64,000 bases of DNA from Malurus cyaneus samueli (taxonomy: Eukaryota > Chordata > Aves > Passeriformes > Maluridae). Each line of letters opens with the position of its first letter. Position 1 is the stretch's first letter. Position numbers and translations under genes: made by a program. Shown piece after piece: positions 1 through 9,745 of the stretch. Under the pieces are notes generated by a model, which worked only from the letters and a program-made list of their open reading frames with translations, was not told where the DNA came from and did no database searches. The DNA lies in the NCBI GenBank assembly GCA_009741485.1, contig CM019217.1, positions 31,472,061-31,536,060 of the forward strand, given 5' to 3'.

Positions 1-688
1 GCATGAGCCCTCCCGGCCCGCGTAGAGCCGCGCAGAGACACCGCCTGCGCTCCGCAGCGCCCGGCGGAGCCTGCGCCGCCCCGGGAGGAGCCCCGCGCTC
101 CGGTTGCAGCCTCCCCAGTGGCAGCATCCCCACGGGCGCTCCGGGCGGGATGGAGGGGCTCGGGACTGTCCCTGGCCGCCAGCACCGCGCCCAACCCTGC
201 GCTCAGCGGAGAGCAGCGCGCACTGCCATCCGCGCTCTCAGCCCGTTATCCTCAATGGGAGAGTGATCCTACGCCCAGTTTGCTCAGAGATTTTCTACAG
301 CTCTATACTATGCAAGCGAAAAGATTCAGTCAAAAGAAAGTGCCGCTTTTTAATTTTTTTTTTTTTAAATTTATTTACCACAGCGCCCACCACACGCCAG
401 GATGAAGGGATACCCTGTTCAATCAACTGGGTCTTCCTCACGGCTGGGCAATGGCTCCCTGGTACCTCCTTTCTTTGAAGCAGGTGCTGCTTTTGGGGAA
501 CAGGGTAACCAGACCTCAGCGGGCTCGTACGGGTGGCACAGGGCATCCCCGCTACCTTTCTCTCCGTCTTCGCTGTGCCGATCGTCCCCGCTGCCGAGGG
601 TGCGGGGGAGGAAGAAAGGCTGCAGGGGAGGAAGGGGGAGCTGCCGAGGCGGTGCGTGTCCCCCCCCGCCGCCCCCTCGCTGCGGCGG

Positions 689-694
689 CACGTG
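689..694. promoter_or_regulatory. Canonical E-box CACGTG, distal promoter
   Basis: A perfect palindromic CACGTG lies about 500 bp upstream of the TATA-like box, inside the CpG island. This is the class of site bound by CLOCK/BMAL1 and by MYC/USF factors. Occupancy cannot be seen from sequence. Confidence 0.4.
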
Positions 695-760
695 GTGCTC
701 CCGGGACGCGGGTCCTCAGACGCCCCCCCTGCCCAGCCAGCCAGCCTCCTTCGCGAGGAG

Positions 761-770
761 CTTTTTATAG
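761..770 (-). promoter_or_regulatory. Possible minus-strand TATA box
   Basis: Read on the minus strand this is CTATAAAAAG, a good TATA-box match in GC-rich surroundings, directed away from MTNR1A. It could start a divergent non-coding transcript towards position 1, but no transcript evidence is available and a chance match is possible. Confidence 0.2.
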
Positions 771-880
771 CAGCCCCGACCCGCTCCCCGATGGGAGGTT
801 TCTCGCCGCGCTCACGTTACCGTGCGGGTGCGATGTTAAGTAAAGGAGGGGGAGGAGGGGAAGGGAGCTCGGGCGCGCTC

Positions 881-888
881 TTAATTAA
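881..888. promoter_or_regulatory. TTAATTAA homeodomain-type palindrome
   Basis: A perfect 8-bp AT palindrome sits in a GC-rich promoter, 23 bp upstream of the MEF2-type site. It contains two inverted TAATT cores of the kind bound by homeodomain proteins such as LHX and paired-class factors. Function is inferred only from the motif. Confidence 0.25.
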
Positions 889-910
889 GAGCCGGCGTTA
901 ACCAGGAGAG

Positions 911-920
911 CTAAAAATAG
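911..920. promoter_or_regulatory. MEF2-type site CTAAAAATAG
   Basis: The ten bases match the MEF2 consensus YTAWWWWTAR exactly. It lies about 280 bp upstream of the TATA-like box and stands out in GC-rich sequence, where an AT-rich match by chance is unlikely. Neuronal MEF2 factors are plausible binders; this is inference. Confidence 0.4.
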
Positions 921-1118
921 CGCCGAGCGCCGCAAACCACCCAACCGCAGACAGCAGCCCCCGCGGATCCCTGTCGCGCCTCCGCCGGTGAATGGAGCGG
1001 CCGGCGCTGAATGGAGCGGCGGGAGCATGAATGGGGAGCGCGGCGCGGCCGCCGACGGGCGCGGGTGCCGCCGGGGGGCGCTGTGGCGCCGCGGGCCGCA
1101 GCTGGAGCGGCGGCCGCG

Positions 1119-1124
1119 CACGTG
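1119..1124. promoter_or_regulatory. Canonical E-box CACGTG, proximal promoter
   Basis: A perfect CACGTG lies about 70 bp upstream of the TATA-like box, so it is well placed for core-promoter regulation. Together with the copy at 689-694 it makes circadian or bHLH control of this receptor plausible but unproven. Confidence 0.45.
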
Positions 1125-1170
1125 CCGGCGCGGGGGCGGCTCGGTGTCACCTGGCGGCAGCGGTGGCGGC

Positions 1171-1179
1171 GGGCGGGGC
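1171..1179 (+). promoter_or_regulatory. GC box (Sp1-type) GGGCGGGGC
   Basis: A strong Sp1/KLF consensus lies about 16 bp upstream of the TATA-like box. Further GC-box-like runs occur at about 1370-1383. Such sites are common in CpG-island promoters. Confidence 0.5.
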
Positions 1180-1194
1180 GGCGGCGAGCCCGCC

Positions 1195-1202
1195 CATAAA
1201 AG
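1195..1202 (+). promoter_or_regulatory. MTNR1A: TATA-like box CATAAAAG
   Basis: CATAAAAG is a near-consensus TATA element in a run of GC-rich sequence, just downstream of the GC box. A start about 30 bp downstream would fall near 1226 and give a 5' UTR of about 250 nt. No other TATA-like element lies between it and the start codon. The transcription start itself is inferred. Confidence 0.5.
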
Positions 1203-1268
1203 TGTCCCGCCGCGGCACATGCACACTTCGGGGAAACTTCCGCCTGGAGTGGCGGCGGCGCGGCCGCT

Positions 1269-1307
1269 ATGGGAGCGCGCCCGCTCCGCCGGCCCCGCTC
1301 CCCCTAG
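1269..1307 (+). other. Short upstream open reading frame in the 5' UTR
   Basis: ATG at 1269 has G at both -3 and +4, a strong initiation context, and is followed by 11 more codons and a TAG at 1305-1307. It is out of frame with the receptor and ends 167 nt before its start codon. If the transcript starts near 1226, this is the only complete upstream frame and could lower translation of the receptor. It is inferred from sequence only. Confidence 0.4.
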
Positions 1308-1358
1308 GCGGGCAGCCCCGCGGTGCGGGACGGCTGCGGCCGCGACCCCGCCCCGCCC

Positions 1359-1396
1359 TGACCTGACCCGCCCGCCCCGCCCGCCTGACCTGACCT
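1359..1396. repeat. Repeated TGACCT (AGGTCA) half-sites within a short duplication
   Basis: TGACCT occurs at 1359-1364, 1386-1391 and 1391-1396, with a TGACCC at 1364-1369, in a C-rich stretch that looks duplicated. On the minus strand these are AGGTCA nuclear-receptor half-sites. They lack the AT-rich 5' extension of a full ROR/REV-ERB element, so they may be only a simple-sequence duplication. Confidence 0.35.
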
Positions 1397-1474
1397 GCCC
1401 CGCGGGAGGCGGCGCCGGGGAGCGTGCCCGCTCCGCCGCTCCCCGGTTCTGCCCTGGGAGGCGGCGGCGGCAGG

Positions 1475-1667
1475 ATGAGAGTGAACGAGAGCGAGCTGAA
1501 CAGCTCCGTCCTCCCGCGGGACCCGCCGGCCGAGGGCGCCCCGCGCCGCCAGCCCTGGGTGACCTCCACTTTGGCCGCCATCCTCATCTTCACCATCGTG
1601 GTGGACCTGCTGGGCAACTTCTTGGTCATCCTCTCCGTCTACCGCAACAAGAAGCTGCGGAACGCGG
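1475..1667 (+). CDS. MTNR1A: Melatonin receptor type 1A, coding exon 1 (residues 1-65, part)
   Basis: This exon encodes the extracellular N-terminus and transmembrane helix 1 of the plasma-membrane receptor for melatonin, a Gi-coupled class A GPCR. It supplies 64 codons plus the first base of Gly65. The N-terminus has two N-glycosylation sequons, Asn4-Glu-Ser and Asn9-Ser-Ser. Helix 1 spans about residues 30-55 and holds the conserved GN pair with Asn48 at position 1.50. It is followed by the intracellular-loop residues YRNKKLRNAG typical of melatonin receptors. I chose the ATG at 1475 because it has A at -3 and reproduces the family's MR-N-ESEL-type start. The open frame extends upstream, but no in-frame ATG lies between 1424 and it. 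The exon ends at AACGCGG before the donor GTAAGG, phase 1, the usual intron place in this family. It is GC-rich, unlike exon 2. Confidence 0.95.
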
Positions 1668-4600
1668 GTAAGGGGCGGCGGGTTGGCCCGGGGACACCGC
1701 CCGGGCTGGGGTGGGTGAGGGTGCCGCGGCCCCGGGATGCAGCGCCGTGGCCTCTTCCTCTGCCGCTAAAACTTTCCCCGAGCGCGCAACTCCGGGCTTG
1801 GGCTCTTTGCCTCCATCCCCAGCTGGCGGTTATAGGCTGTGACAGATGCCAAAAGCTTCGTCTTTCCTGCCGAGTCGGTAATCGAGCGGGAAAGGGTATT
1901 TTTAGCTCGCGCCACCAAATCGTGGTGTTATTTTTAGCTCCCGGCAGTTCCCACCTAGCAAAAGAGAATGGCAAGTAAGTCGTATTTAAGAATGGAATTT
2001 AGACACGGTACCGGGGATGCTGCCTTGGCATACAGTGTGTGTCTGTGCATGCTGGATGCTGTTCTTCTGATTGATTTTCTTTGAGTTACAGAAATGTCTT
2101 CAGTAACAAATTCTATGGTTGGAGCTTCAAATCAAGCAAATACGAAGTTATAAACATTGCAGGATTCAGACAATTCCCTCCCCCCACCTTTGTTCGCCTC
2201 CTCCTTGATGTCTAGGTCTTTAGGGAATGGGAAACAGCGAACAGAAAACAGCTTTAGGGACTTTTTAGAAAAAAAAAATCCCTTTAATTTTGACAGGATA
2301 GAATCTGTGCTGGTCTATTGAGCAAATCCCTCTGAGTTCATGGATTATTGGTCAGACAGGCAGGAACTTCTTCAGATTCATTCTGCTTTATCATGTCAGA
2401 CCAGCTGCTGCGCACGTGTACCAAATCTGTGCACTCCAAACCCTATGCATCTTTCATTGAAAAAAATACAGGCGCATGTGAAGAGAGCTGCACTGGTAAT
2501 GAAAACGGAATTTCACTCCATGACAACTGAGAAGCTGCTTTTAATTTTTTTTCACAGCTGGGCTGTTGGAGTCTTACATTATTACTTCATTATTATTAAG
2601 TTGGTTAATTAGTGATTTAAAATTCATCTGAGGAGGAACTTGAGCCTAGGCTTTGCTCTGTGCTAGCCTAAGGTTTCTAGTATTGGACTCTGTCAAACTG
2701 TGGCATGCTTAACTTTCTAAGGTTAATTGAGGTAATTCACGTGGGCTGTCTGCTTCAGTTTTATTCAGCCGTAGTGGAATGCCACACACAACATCAAAAG
2801 AGTAACAGATTTTAATTTTTTTCTCCCTGTGATTGCCACTGATGTAAATTCTGAAAGCTATTATTATCTTCCTGCTTTCATTGGTAGAAATTTCATTCAC
2901 TGAAGCTGGCAGGGTATCACGTGCAATGGCTTGTAATTGAGAGGAGACTCCACCTCTACAAGTCCAAGTCAGCACTTGACTCGCCTTGTTCCCTGGGTGA
3001 TTTTTAGATGGAGGGAAAAAGCTTTATCGGGGTGAGACAGGCATACTGTTGGGGATAGTAAGGGTGATATTCTCCTCCCCCTTATGCTTTAGTACTTCTG
3101 TGGGGAGTTTGCAATACAGACAAGTCTGATAAAGTCTGAAATAAGCATGATGTCTGTTTTCTGGAGACATAACTGAATCCTTGGGCTCTCTGCTGTAGTA
3201 TCATGTAATCCTTCCTGAATCTCAACACATGCTCAATTCTCACTCTTACTGTATTTCTTGTTATTGCCTTTTCTGTCATAGTGGCTTTTAAGAACGGCAG
3301 TACACTGGCAACAGCTAGGAGAATAGAGCATTCTTGTGAACGTAAATTGTTTGACACTGGAACTGGATACTGATTTACCCTCTGAAATTAAGGATTAATT
3401 AAAACAAGTAGATACTTGGTACAAGATGGTAAATAGTTTATAGTCTTGGTTTAGAAAAAAAATAGGAGCAAGTTTATAAAGTTCTTAAGTTTTTTTTTTT
3501 CCTTTAAAATATAGGGGAGTTTAGTACATAGATTAAAAGAACCTTTGGGAATAGTAAGTTTTAAAAGGGTGTGCTAAGTGTTTTTGACTAATCCTGCAAA
3601 AAATATGTGCTTGGGCATAACTTTACTTATGTGAGCACTACTGTCAAATTGGGCCTTCAATTAGCAAGGCTTACTCAGACAAGTAAATTTATAACAGCAT
3701 AAGTATTTAGTAAACCCTGGCCTAATATTTGCAAGTTTGAAGGCTAAAGTCTCCCAAGTCTTGTTTATCCTAAATCAAATTATTCAGGAAGAGATTACGT
3801 TGAAAATAATCTGATTTATACATAAAACTAATTTGTAACTTGATAATTTCAAAGGCAGTTATGACATTTTGCAGAGAGGTAATAAGAAAGAAACTTCCGG
3901 TTTTGCAACAACTTATATTAATTAAGTCTTGCTGGCACATTTATTGAGGAAAAAGGACACAGGATGAAAATTCCACTGGAAAAAGGTCAGGGAGGAACAG
4001 AAGATACCTCCTGAAGAAAATGTATCTCACTGAAGATTCTCTTCCCTCTTTGCAAGAGAGGACTAACAGAAATAAGGAGTATTTAACCATTTCAAAAAAG
4101 GTGGATTTGGTGGGGAAAAACATCTTGCACCTCTGTCCTACTCTTTATTATATACATATTTTTTGGAAGATAACTGCAAATTGAACCTGTGGACTTACGA
4201 TTTTAAAAGTGCATTGGGGAATAGTAGGAAGGCCTAGAAAAACCTTCTCAACAAGTGGTGTAACCTTCCTGACAGTCAGAAGGTTAGTAAAAGACCAAAG
4301 CAGAGAAGTCAGTAACTCAAAGAAGTTTGTCTCAGCAAGCGAGGAGTGTCTGATACTACAGACTCCTTCATAGGCACAAGCATGGCTTCAATAGATGCTC
4401 TTCTAGACACAGAAGCTGATGATGCGACTGGTAGGATCCTCTTTTATTTAATGTACTTGACTTGTAATAAGTTTCATAGTTCTGGTCTGTTATTTCTTTT
4501 ATGGTGGCTTTGTAATCTAAAGAGGTGCCTGACACCAATTCAGTCCTGATGGGAGCAGCTGCAATTTAATGCTGACCTGCACAAAGACTGAATTTGGTTT

Positions 4601-7164
4601 ATGACATCTGTAATCTTTTAACTTTGAAACAAAGTTCAAGGGAAACATTCAAGGCATAAGGATTTTAATGACCATATCTTTGTAGCACATTCATGCAGCT
4701 TGAACTTTAAACTGATGTGCTTTCTTTAATTCTTAAAAAGAACAAGAACAGATCACTTTAAAAAGAAGTTTTGTGTAAATCCTTGTCTCATTTACCGTTA
4801 CTTTCATTCACAGAAGAGAAATAAGGTTGTTCAACAGGTCCACCCTGGGAAGATGCAGTAACTAGCCTTAGGGAAGGTGTATTAAAAGACTGCTGGTACT
4901 TTTAGCAATGTGTGGAATTTTTACTTGAAATATGAACATCCAATCAGAACGTCTCAGAAAACTGAGAAGATCATTTAAGTTGCTTATGTAATACTACACA
5001 CAAATTTGGTGATTGCTGGTATCCTTATGCCTTTGTTGTTACCCACACCAAGAAAAACAATGCATCAAGAACAAGATGAGGGAGCAGTTCTAAGCCTTTG
5101 ACTATAGGGATTAGTTTTCAGGTAGTGATATTAAAATGTTAGCACACACCTGTTTTTTTGGTGGCAGGTGGTTTTAAGTACTCAGTGATTGCAGGACTGG
5201 ACCATTCTTGAAGGTCAATGCTGAAAGTTTTCTTGAATGGTATTACACCTCTTGCTCTTCTTTCTCGTCCTTTTGAAACTGTCCTCTTGGCCTGATGGGT
5301 TGCTTTTTTTCTGGATGCCTTGTGTGCTGAGGTCCAAAGATTCCCTCCCTCCCCCTTCAACCAAGTCCTGTGTGGGAAGGGAGCCTCCAGCAGGCAAGAA
5401 GGGAGGCCCAGTAGTCTCACCCTCACCCTTGTGTGCCTGTCCTGTCAAACATCTGGAATGGGTTGGGATAATACAGTGACTGGTGCCAAGCTGGTAACCA
5501 GAACCTACCAAATCAGGGCAGAAAGCTGCATTCACCCTTATCTCACTGATCTCTGTTCTGTGCAAGGTGTTTTGGGCAGCTATTCAGTTTTCTATGTCCT
5601 TGGCCCAAGTGTTTTGTTGCTAAAACTTTGTTTTGTTACTAGTGAAGGAGGCAGAGAGGAAGTTTGACTTTGCTGAGGCCCCCGGTGCCCTTAGTGACAA
5701 CACACAGTTAATTTCAGTAGGACTGCACACATGCCTAAACTTACCTATGTGTGGTAACTGCTTTTCTGAGTGAGATGGCAATGCAAAGGGGGAAAAAACC
5801 CCAATCTGCCTCACCTGCTTTAGATCCTGAGAGTTCTGTGAGGACAGCTCTTCTGGTGCTCAAAAGAATATAATGAACTTAAGGGTAATCTCTCTAAAAT
5901 CTCTAAGATCAGTGAAGTCACTTTTGAAAGAACTAAGGAACACAGCTACTTATGACTTTTTCCATTCTTTGCTAAATTGTACTGCCATTGCAGAATAAGG
6001 GATAGTAATCTGTTAGTAAGAATTTAATTTTGAATGCTTTTTAAGCTGGCCCTGGGTTTTGATTGCAGCAGTGTAAGAATCTAGTAGAAAAAATGCTCCT
6101 CTCTTAGGGCATTTTGTAGAATAAAAATTTTAAAAATAAGGATGGAGCTATCCTTTCATAATCAGATTGGATTTATCAGCCTTTGCAGAAAAATATTGTT
6201 CTTGATGATGTTTTGTTTTTTTTAGTTTTAAAATGATAATGTTAAATGCTCTAGTAAAGATTGTTTTATCTTATAAATGAAACTCCTGTTGTGAATTCAG
6301 ACTAATGAAATCATTCTTTTTGTCACAGGTGATCCTTGGACTTCATTTTGTGCCTTGAGAGACTATGGGTAACCCGACAAATACTTGACTGAAGGAAGAG
6401 AACTTAGAAGATCAAGTTGTAGCACAAATTCAGGGTTCTGATAAAAACTGAGATGTTGATGGCAATGAACATTGTTTCAGAAATTAATAACTTCCAGTAT
6501 TAAAAATGGTAAGCTGTTTGGGAGAAGGGAAAATGTCTAGAGGAGTTGCTGAACTTGGCCAATTGTGGAACAGAATTGATCATAAAAATACAGTTCCAAT
6601 AAAGTTGTTCCTCAGACTGGTTTTGTATGAATACTTTACTGATTCAAAAGTTTGCTTCAAAGACTTGCTAAAATAGTGCTGTGTTGTTAATGACCAAAGG
6701 CAGAGGTGAGTATTTCAAATAACTAATAATTTATTCTTACTAATGTATCTATCAAGTTCAGCTATTTGTTCTTTCTTCGAGACTCTGCATTTTGAAGTTT
6801 AGAGGCATTGCTTTTTCTAGTTAGCTGCTGGCACTGGGCAGTGGGACTTACATGCTCTACTATTTGCTGTCTCTTTTAAGTTACTTTTTGAGGGATTTTC
6901 CCTTCTCTCATTAAGTTTTTTGCATCCTTAATGTTTTCATTAGCAATTTCCGATTTGCTTCTATTCTTATCTCTTTCCTATTTCTTTTCACACTACCCAC
7001 TTTTCTGTCATAACAGAGGTCCTTCATTTCTTTCCAGTGTTAAGATATCATCAGCAAGTCTAGGTTAGTGACAAAAATGCTACCAAGAGTTGTCATTCAG
7101 TGCTGGTGTGACAACGTCCATTCTGTTTCTCTGGTTAGGCTTGCTTTCCTAGGGCAGTAAAAAC

Positions 7165-7217
7165 TTTGCAGTGTCAGTTCAATGCTGTGTATCACAGTTT
7201 AGTTTTGCAGTGTCAGT
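7165..7217 (+). repeat. Short direct repeat, 14 bp, two copies
   Basis: The 14-mer TTTGCAGTGTCAGT occurs at 7165-7178 and again at 7204-7217. The intervening bases show no further obvious repetition. It is a minor local duplication. Confidence 0.5.
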
Positions 7218-8485
7218 AAGAACTTGTCCCCCTTGCCGCTGGCAGTTTTTCTTCCAGTCACATCTGGGTGCTGCCTGAAGTGCCACATTTCCACTCCTGA
7301 GAAACAGTTACACACCTCTGGTTCAGGAGGACAGCTGTTACTAAGAATTCCTGGGGATAACAGACCTCAAATTATTAACAAAGCAAACAATATTTGCTTA
7401 TTGAATGAACAAATAAACATGTGTTTAATGTGTGTAGTTATGTAATGCTTGGGACTATAATACAAATGCTACTACCAAACAAGTGCTCTTTCCAAATCTA
7501 GCCCTCCTGAAGGTACTGGTGGACAGGTGGGATAATCAAGGTTTATACCCTTACTAACAGAATAAAGGTCTGATTAACTTTTTATTTTTTAAGAATGGGT
7601 AAAATATGCAAATTAACTTCCCTAGTGCCCTTAAATCCAAATGAGAAGCATGCTGCAAACTTCTTAATCTTTCTTTTTTTGTTCAAATAGAGCAGCAGCT
7701 GAAAGTAATCAGCAAAGCTGTTTTGTAGCATTTAGATAGTGACTAGTGCAGCTTCTAAGTGGCTTTGTGGTAATAATTAACCAGTATGTGTAAAAAGTTT
7801 CATGTTCTATAGTTTTTGTTTTTAATGAGGAGGCAAACTTATTCATATCCCTTCCTTGAAGAAACACCCAACACTATAAGTAAAAGATTTTCTTTTAATT
7901 TTATAAATGATTTAATACAATACCAGGTCATATAATTAGATATGCTTTTTGAAGTATAGGTGGTTTATTACTGGTGTTCATAAAAATTCAGTTCTTGATT
8001 ATATCAGAGCCCTGTGCTTGAGTTGGGGACTTGAGTCTTGTCTGGGTTTTAGGCAGAGTGGTGGGTTGGGTTTTCTTGATGGTGGAGGACCCATCTTTTC
8101 AGTTGCTGGAGTTCTGAAAAAGGCCTTCAGCACTTCACTTGGATTCTCTACCATGAGAACCTGTTCTCTAAAATGGGAAAAATAGAAGCAGCCAATACCA
8201 AACCCTTTTCTGTGTGACCAAGCACTGGAATTCTCTAGTCAAGTGCAGCTAGAAGTGTTTCTGGGTGGTTTCAGGTTAGTTACGTTTTTCAGTTCACATC
8301 TTTAAACAGACTATTCAGCTGCCTTTGTGTGAGTTGGACAGCATGTGTACTTTTTTCATTTAAGCCTGCAGAAACCCCATTCAACGTGACGTGTTCACGA
8401 TATCCTACCTGTGACGCTGAAATATAAGGTCTATTTATATCATACCACCTTGGATTTTTTGGTTGGTTGGTTTTTGCTTTTTGAG

Positions 8486-8507
8486 TTTTTTTTTTTTTTT
8501 TTTTTTT
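8486..8507 (+). repeat. Homopolymer T(22)
   Basis: This is an uninterrupted run of 22 T. It could be a microsatellite or the reversed poly(A) tail of an inserted retrocopy, but I recognise no coding match next to it. Confidence 0.9.
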
Positions 8508-9449
8508 GGCTGCAGATGCAAGGTTTGCAAAACTAATTTGTCTTAAGGGAGAGGGGAGAGGTTTCCCCACAGAGGCAACCCTGTGCTGGCAGAGGTCAGT
8601 TCTGTGCTTGGTATTGAGGTCAGTCAGTAATGTGGCTTCTGTTTTAGTCAGGTGTCCCAGCTGCACCAAGTATGAGTGTCTTGTGGTCATGGTGCATCTG
8701 CTAGATTGATTAATTTAGCCAGACAAGGTGGCCAACTCTCTAGAGATGACCCAAAATGATGAAAAGGTATGAGTGCAGGGATCAGCTTTGAAAACTGGTA
8801 TCTGGTCACTCCATGCACAAGCTTCACCAGATCTTTGCATTCTGAGATAAAATAATAAACATTCTTTTTCCCTGGTAGTGGCTACAGGTTTCATTTTATG
8901 TTTCTGTTTTCCAGAATGAATGAAGAACAGTTCTCTATTCCTTAGTCTAACTTGATTTTTAAGGACATATTCATTTCCCTGTGTTTGGGAGAAAAGTGTT
9001 TTCATTTCACAGGTAAAAGAGACCAGTGCAGTAAGGTTGTGACATTTTTATTAGGAATGCTTTGAAAATATGGGACTTGAATATTATGAAGAATCAAAGT
9101 TTACATAAATGCAAATGAATCATGTACTTCAGTTGCTTTTTTTTTTTTTCTTTTTTGATGAAGAATTAATGGTCTCTAAATAAAAAAAAAAGTCCGTGTA
9201 TTTTACATTAATATGCTCTGTCTTAATTATAGTAATTATTTACATTAAAGATATATCCAGATTATCTCTGACTGTAATACTGAGGTCTGCCTTCTGCAAT
9301 TTGAGTATTGCAATGCACTGCAACTAACGTGCATGTTCACATAATTTTAATCTACCTCTTAAAACCTAGGTTCTTCCCCCCATTCCCCTTATTCCATATT
9401 ACATCTTTGAACCTTCCATGAACCTCTGCTACTGAATTAGTTCTCACTT

Positions 9450-9505
9450 AGAGATTGAATGGTGGGACCTTTTGAGTCATCAAATCCAGCTTTCAGGAGT
9501 TGCAG
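9450..9505 (-). mobile_element. Possible decayed CR1 3' fragment, minus orientation
   Basis: The phrase around GGTGGGACCTTTTGAGTCAT followed by CAAATCCAGC resembles the reverse complement of the CR1 3' end, which carries a conserved AAGGTCCC core. The copy is short and diverged, so the call is weak. It lies about 60 bp from a plus-orientation CR1 end, making a possible inverted pair. Confidence 0.3.
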
Positions 9506-9565
9506 GTGTCCACAGAAATCCTTCTGGAAGGAGTCACCTATTTCCTTTCTCCAGCTGAAGAAGAG

Positions 9566-9745
9566 TGATTAGACACTGGAAGGTGGCTCAGCAAGGTTGT
9601 GGATGCCACATTCCTTGAAGTGTTCAAGGCCAGGTTCAGTGAGCCCTTCAGTGAGCTGCTCTAGTCGAAGGTGTCCCTGCCACTAGCGGGGGTTTGGAGC
9701 AAGATGATCGTTAAGGTCCCTTCCAACCTGTAATATGATTCTCAT
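9566..9745 (+). mobile_element. CR1 LINE 3' end fragment, plus orientation
   Basis: The stretch follows the CR1 3' region: GATTAGACA, then a gap against the full element, then GTGTTCAAGGCCAGGTT, AAGGTGTCCCTGCC, and AGATGATCGTTAAGGTCCC with CTTCCAACC. The terminal 8-bp repeat of CR1 has decayed to a single GATTCT-like remnant. The copy is 5'-truncated and internally deleted. It has no coding capacity. Confidence 0.85.

Larger units (their letters stand above)
1..1760. promoter_or_regulatory. MTNR1A: CpG island with MTNR1A promoter, 5' UTR and exon 1
   Basis: This stretch is strongly GC-rich and full of CG dinucleotides, in sharp contrast to the AT-rich DNA that follows. It is interrupted by a short AT-rich gap at about 290-400 that includes a T-rich run. 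It covers the region upstream of the receptor start codon, coding exon 1 and the first ~90 bases of the intron. Long open frames here in several phases reflect high GC and lack of stop codons, not extra genes. Positions 1-270 are also GC-rich but show no gene that I recognise; they may be part of the same island or of a divergent transcript. Confidence 0.85.
1761..9449. other. Intronic sequence without a recognisable gene
   Basis: This is AT-rich unique-looking DNA. It contains three CACGTG E-boxes at 2413-2418, 2738-2743 and 2918-2923, a 14-bp repeat (7165-7178 and 7204-7217) spaced by 39 bp, and a 22-T tract at 8486-8507. A somewhat GC-richer block at about 5230-5570 has overlapping open frames on both strands but matches no family that I recognise. 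Confidence 0.7.

Noticed and set aside
885..1629. Minus-strand open frames across the promoter and exon 1
   Set aside because: These are low-complexity Pro/Arg/Ala translations caused by GC content and by the antisense of exon 1.
988..1671. Long open frame through the CpG island (227 codons)
   Set aside because: Its Arg/Gly/Pro/Ala-rich translation is what GC-rich DNA gives in any frame. It overlaps the receptor exon in another phase. Only its possible role as an upstream frame from 1219 is kept.
1424..1978. Longer reading frame starting before the MTNR1A ATG and running into the intron
   Set aside because: The upstream start at 1424 is GTG, not ATG, and family members start at the MR-N-type methionine at 1475. 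The frame past 1667 is intronic: GTAAGG is a strong donor and the spliced frame restores the known receptor sequence.
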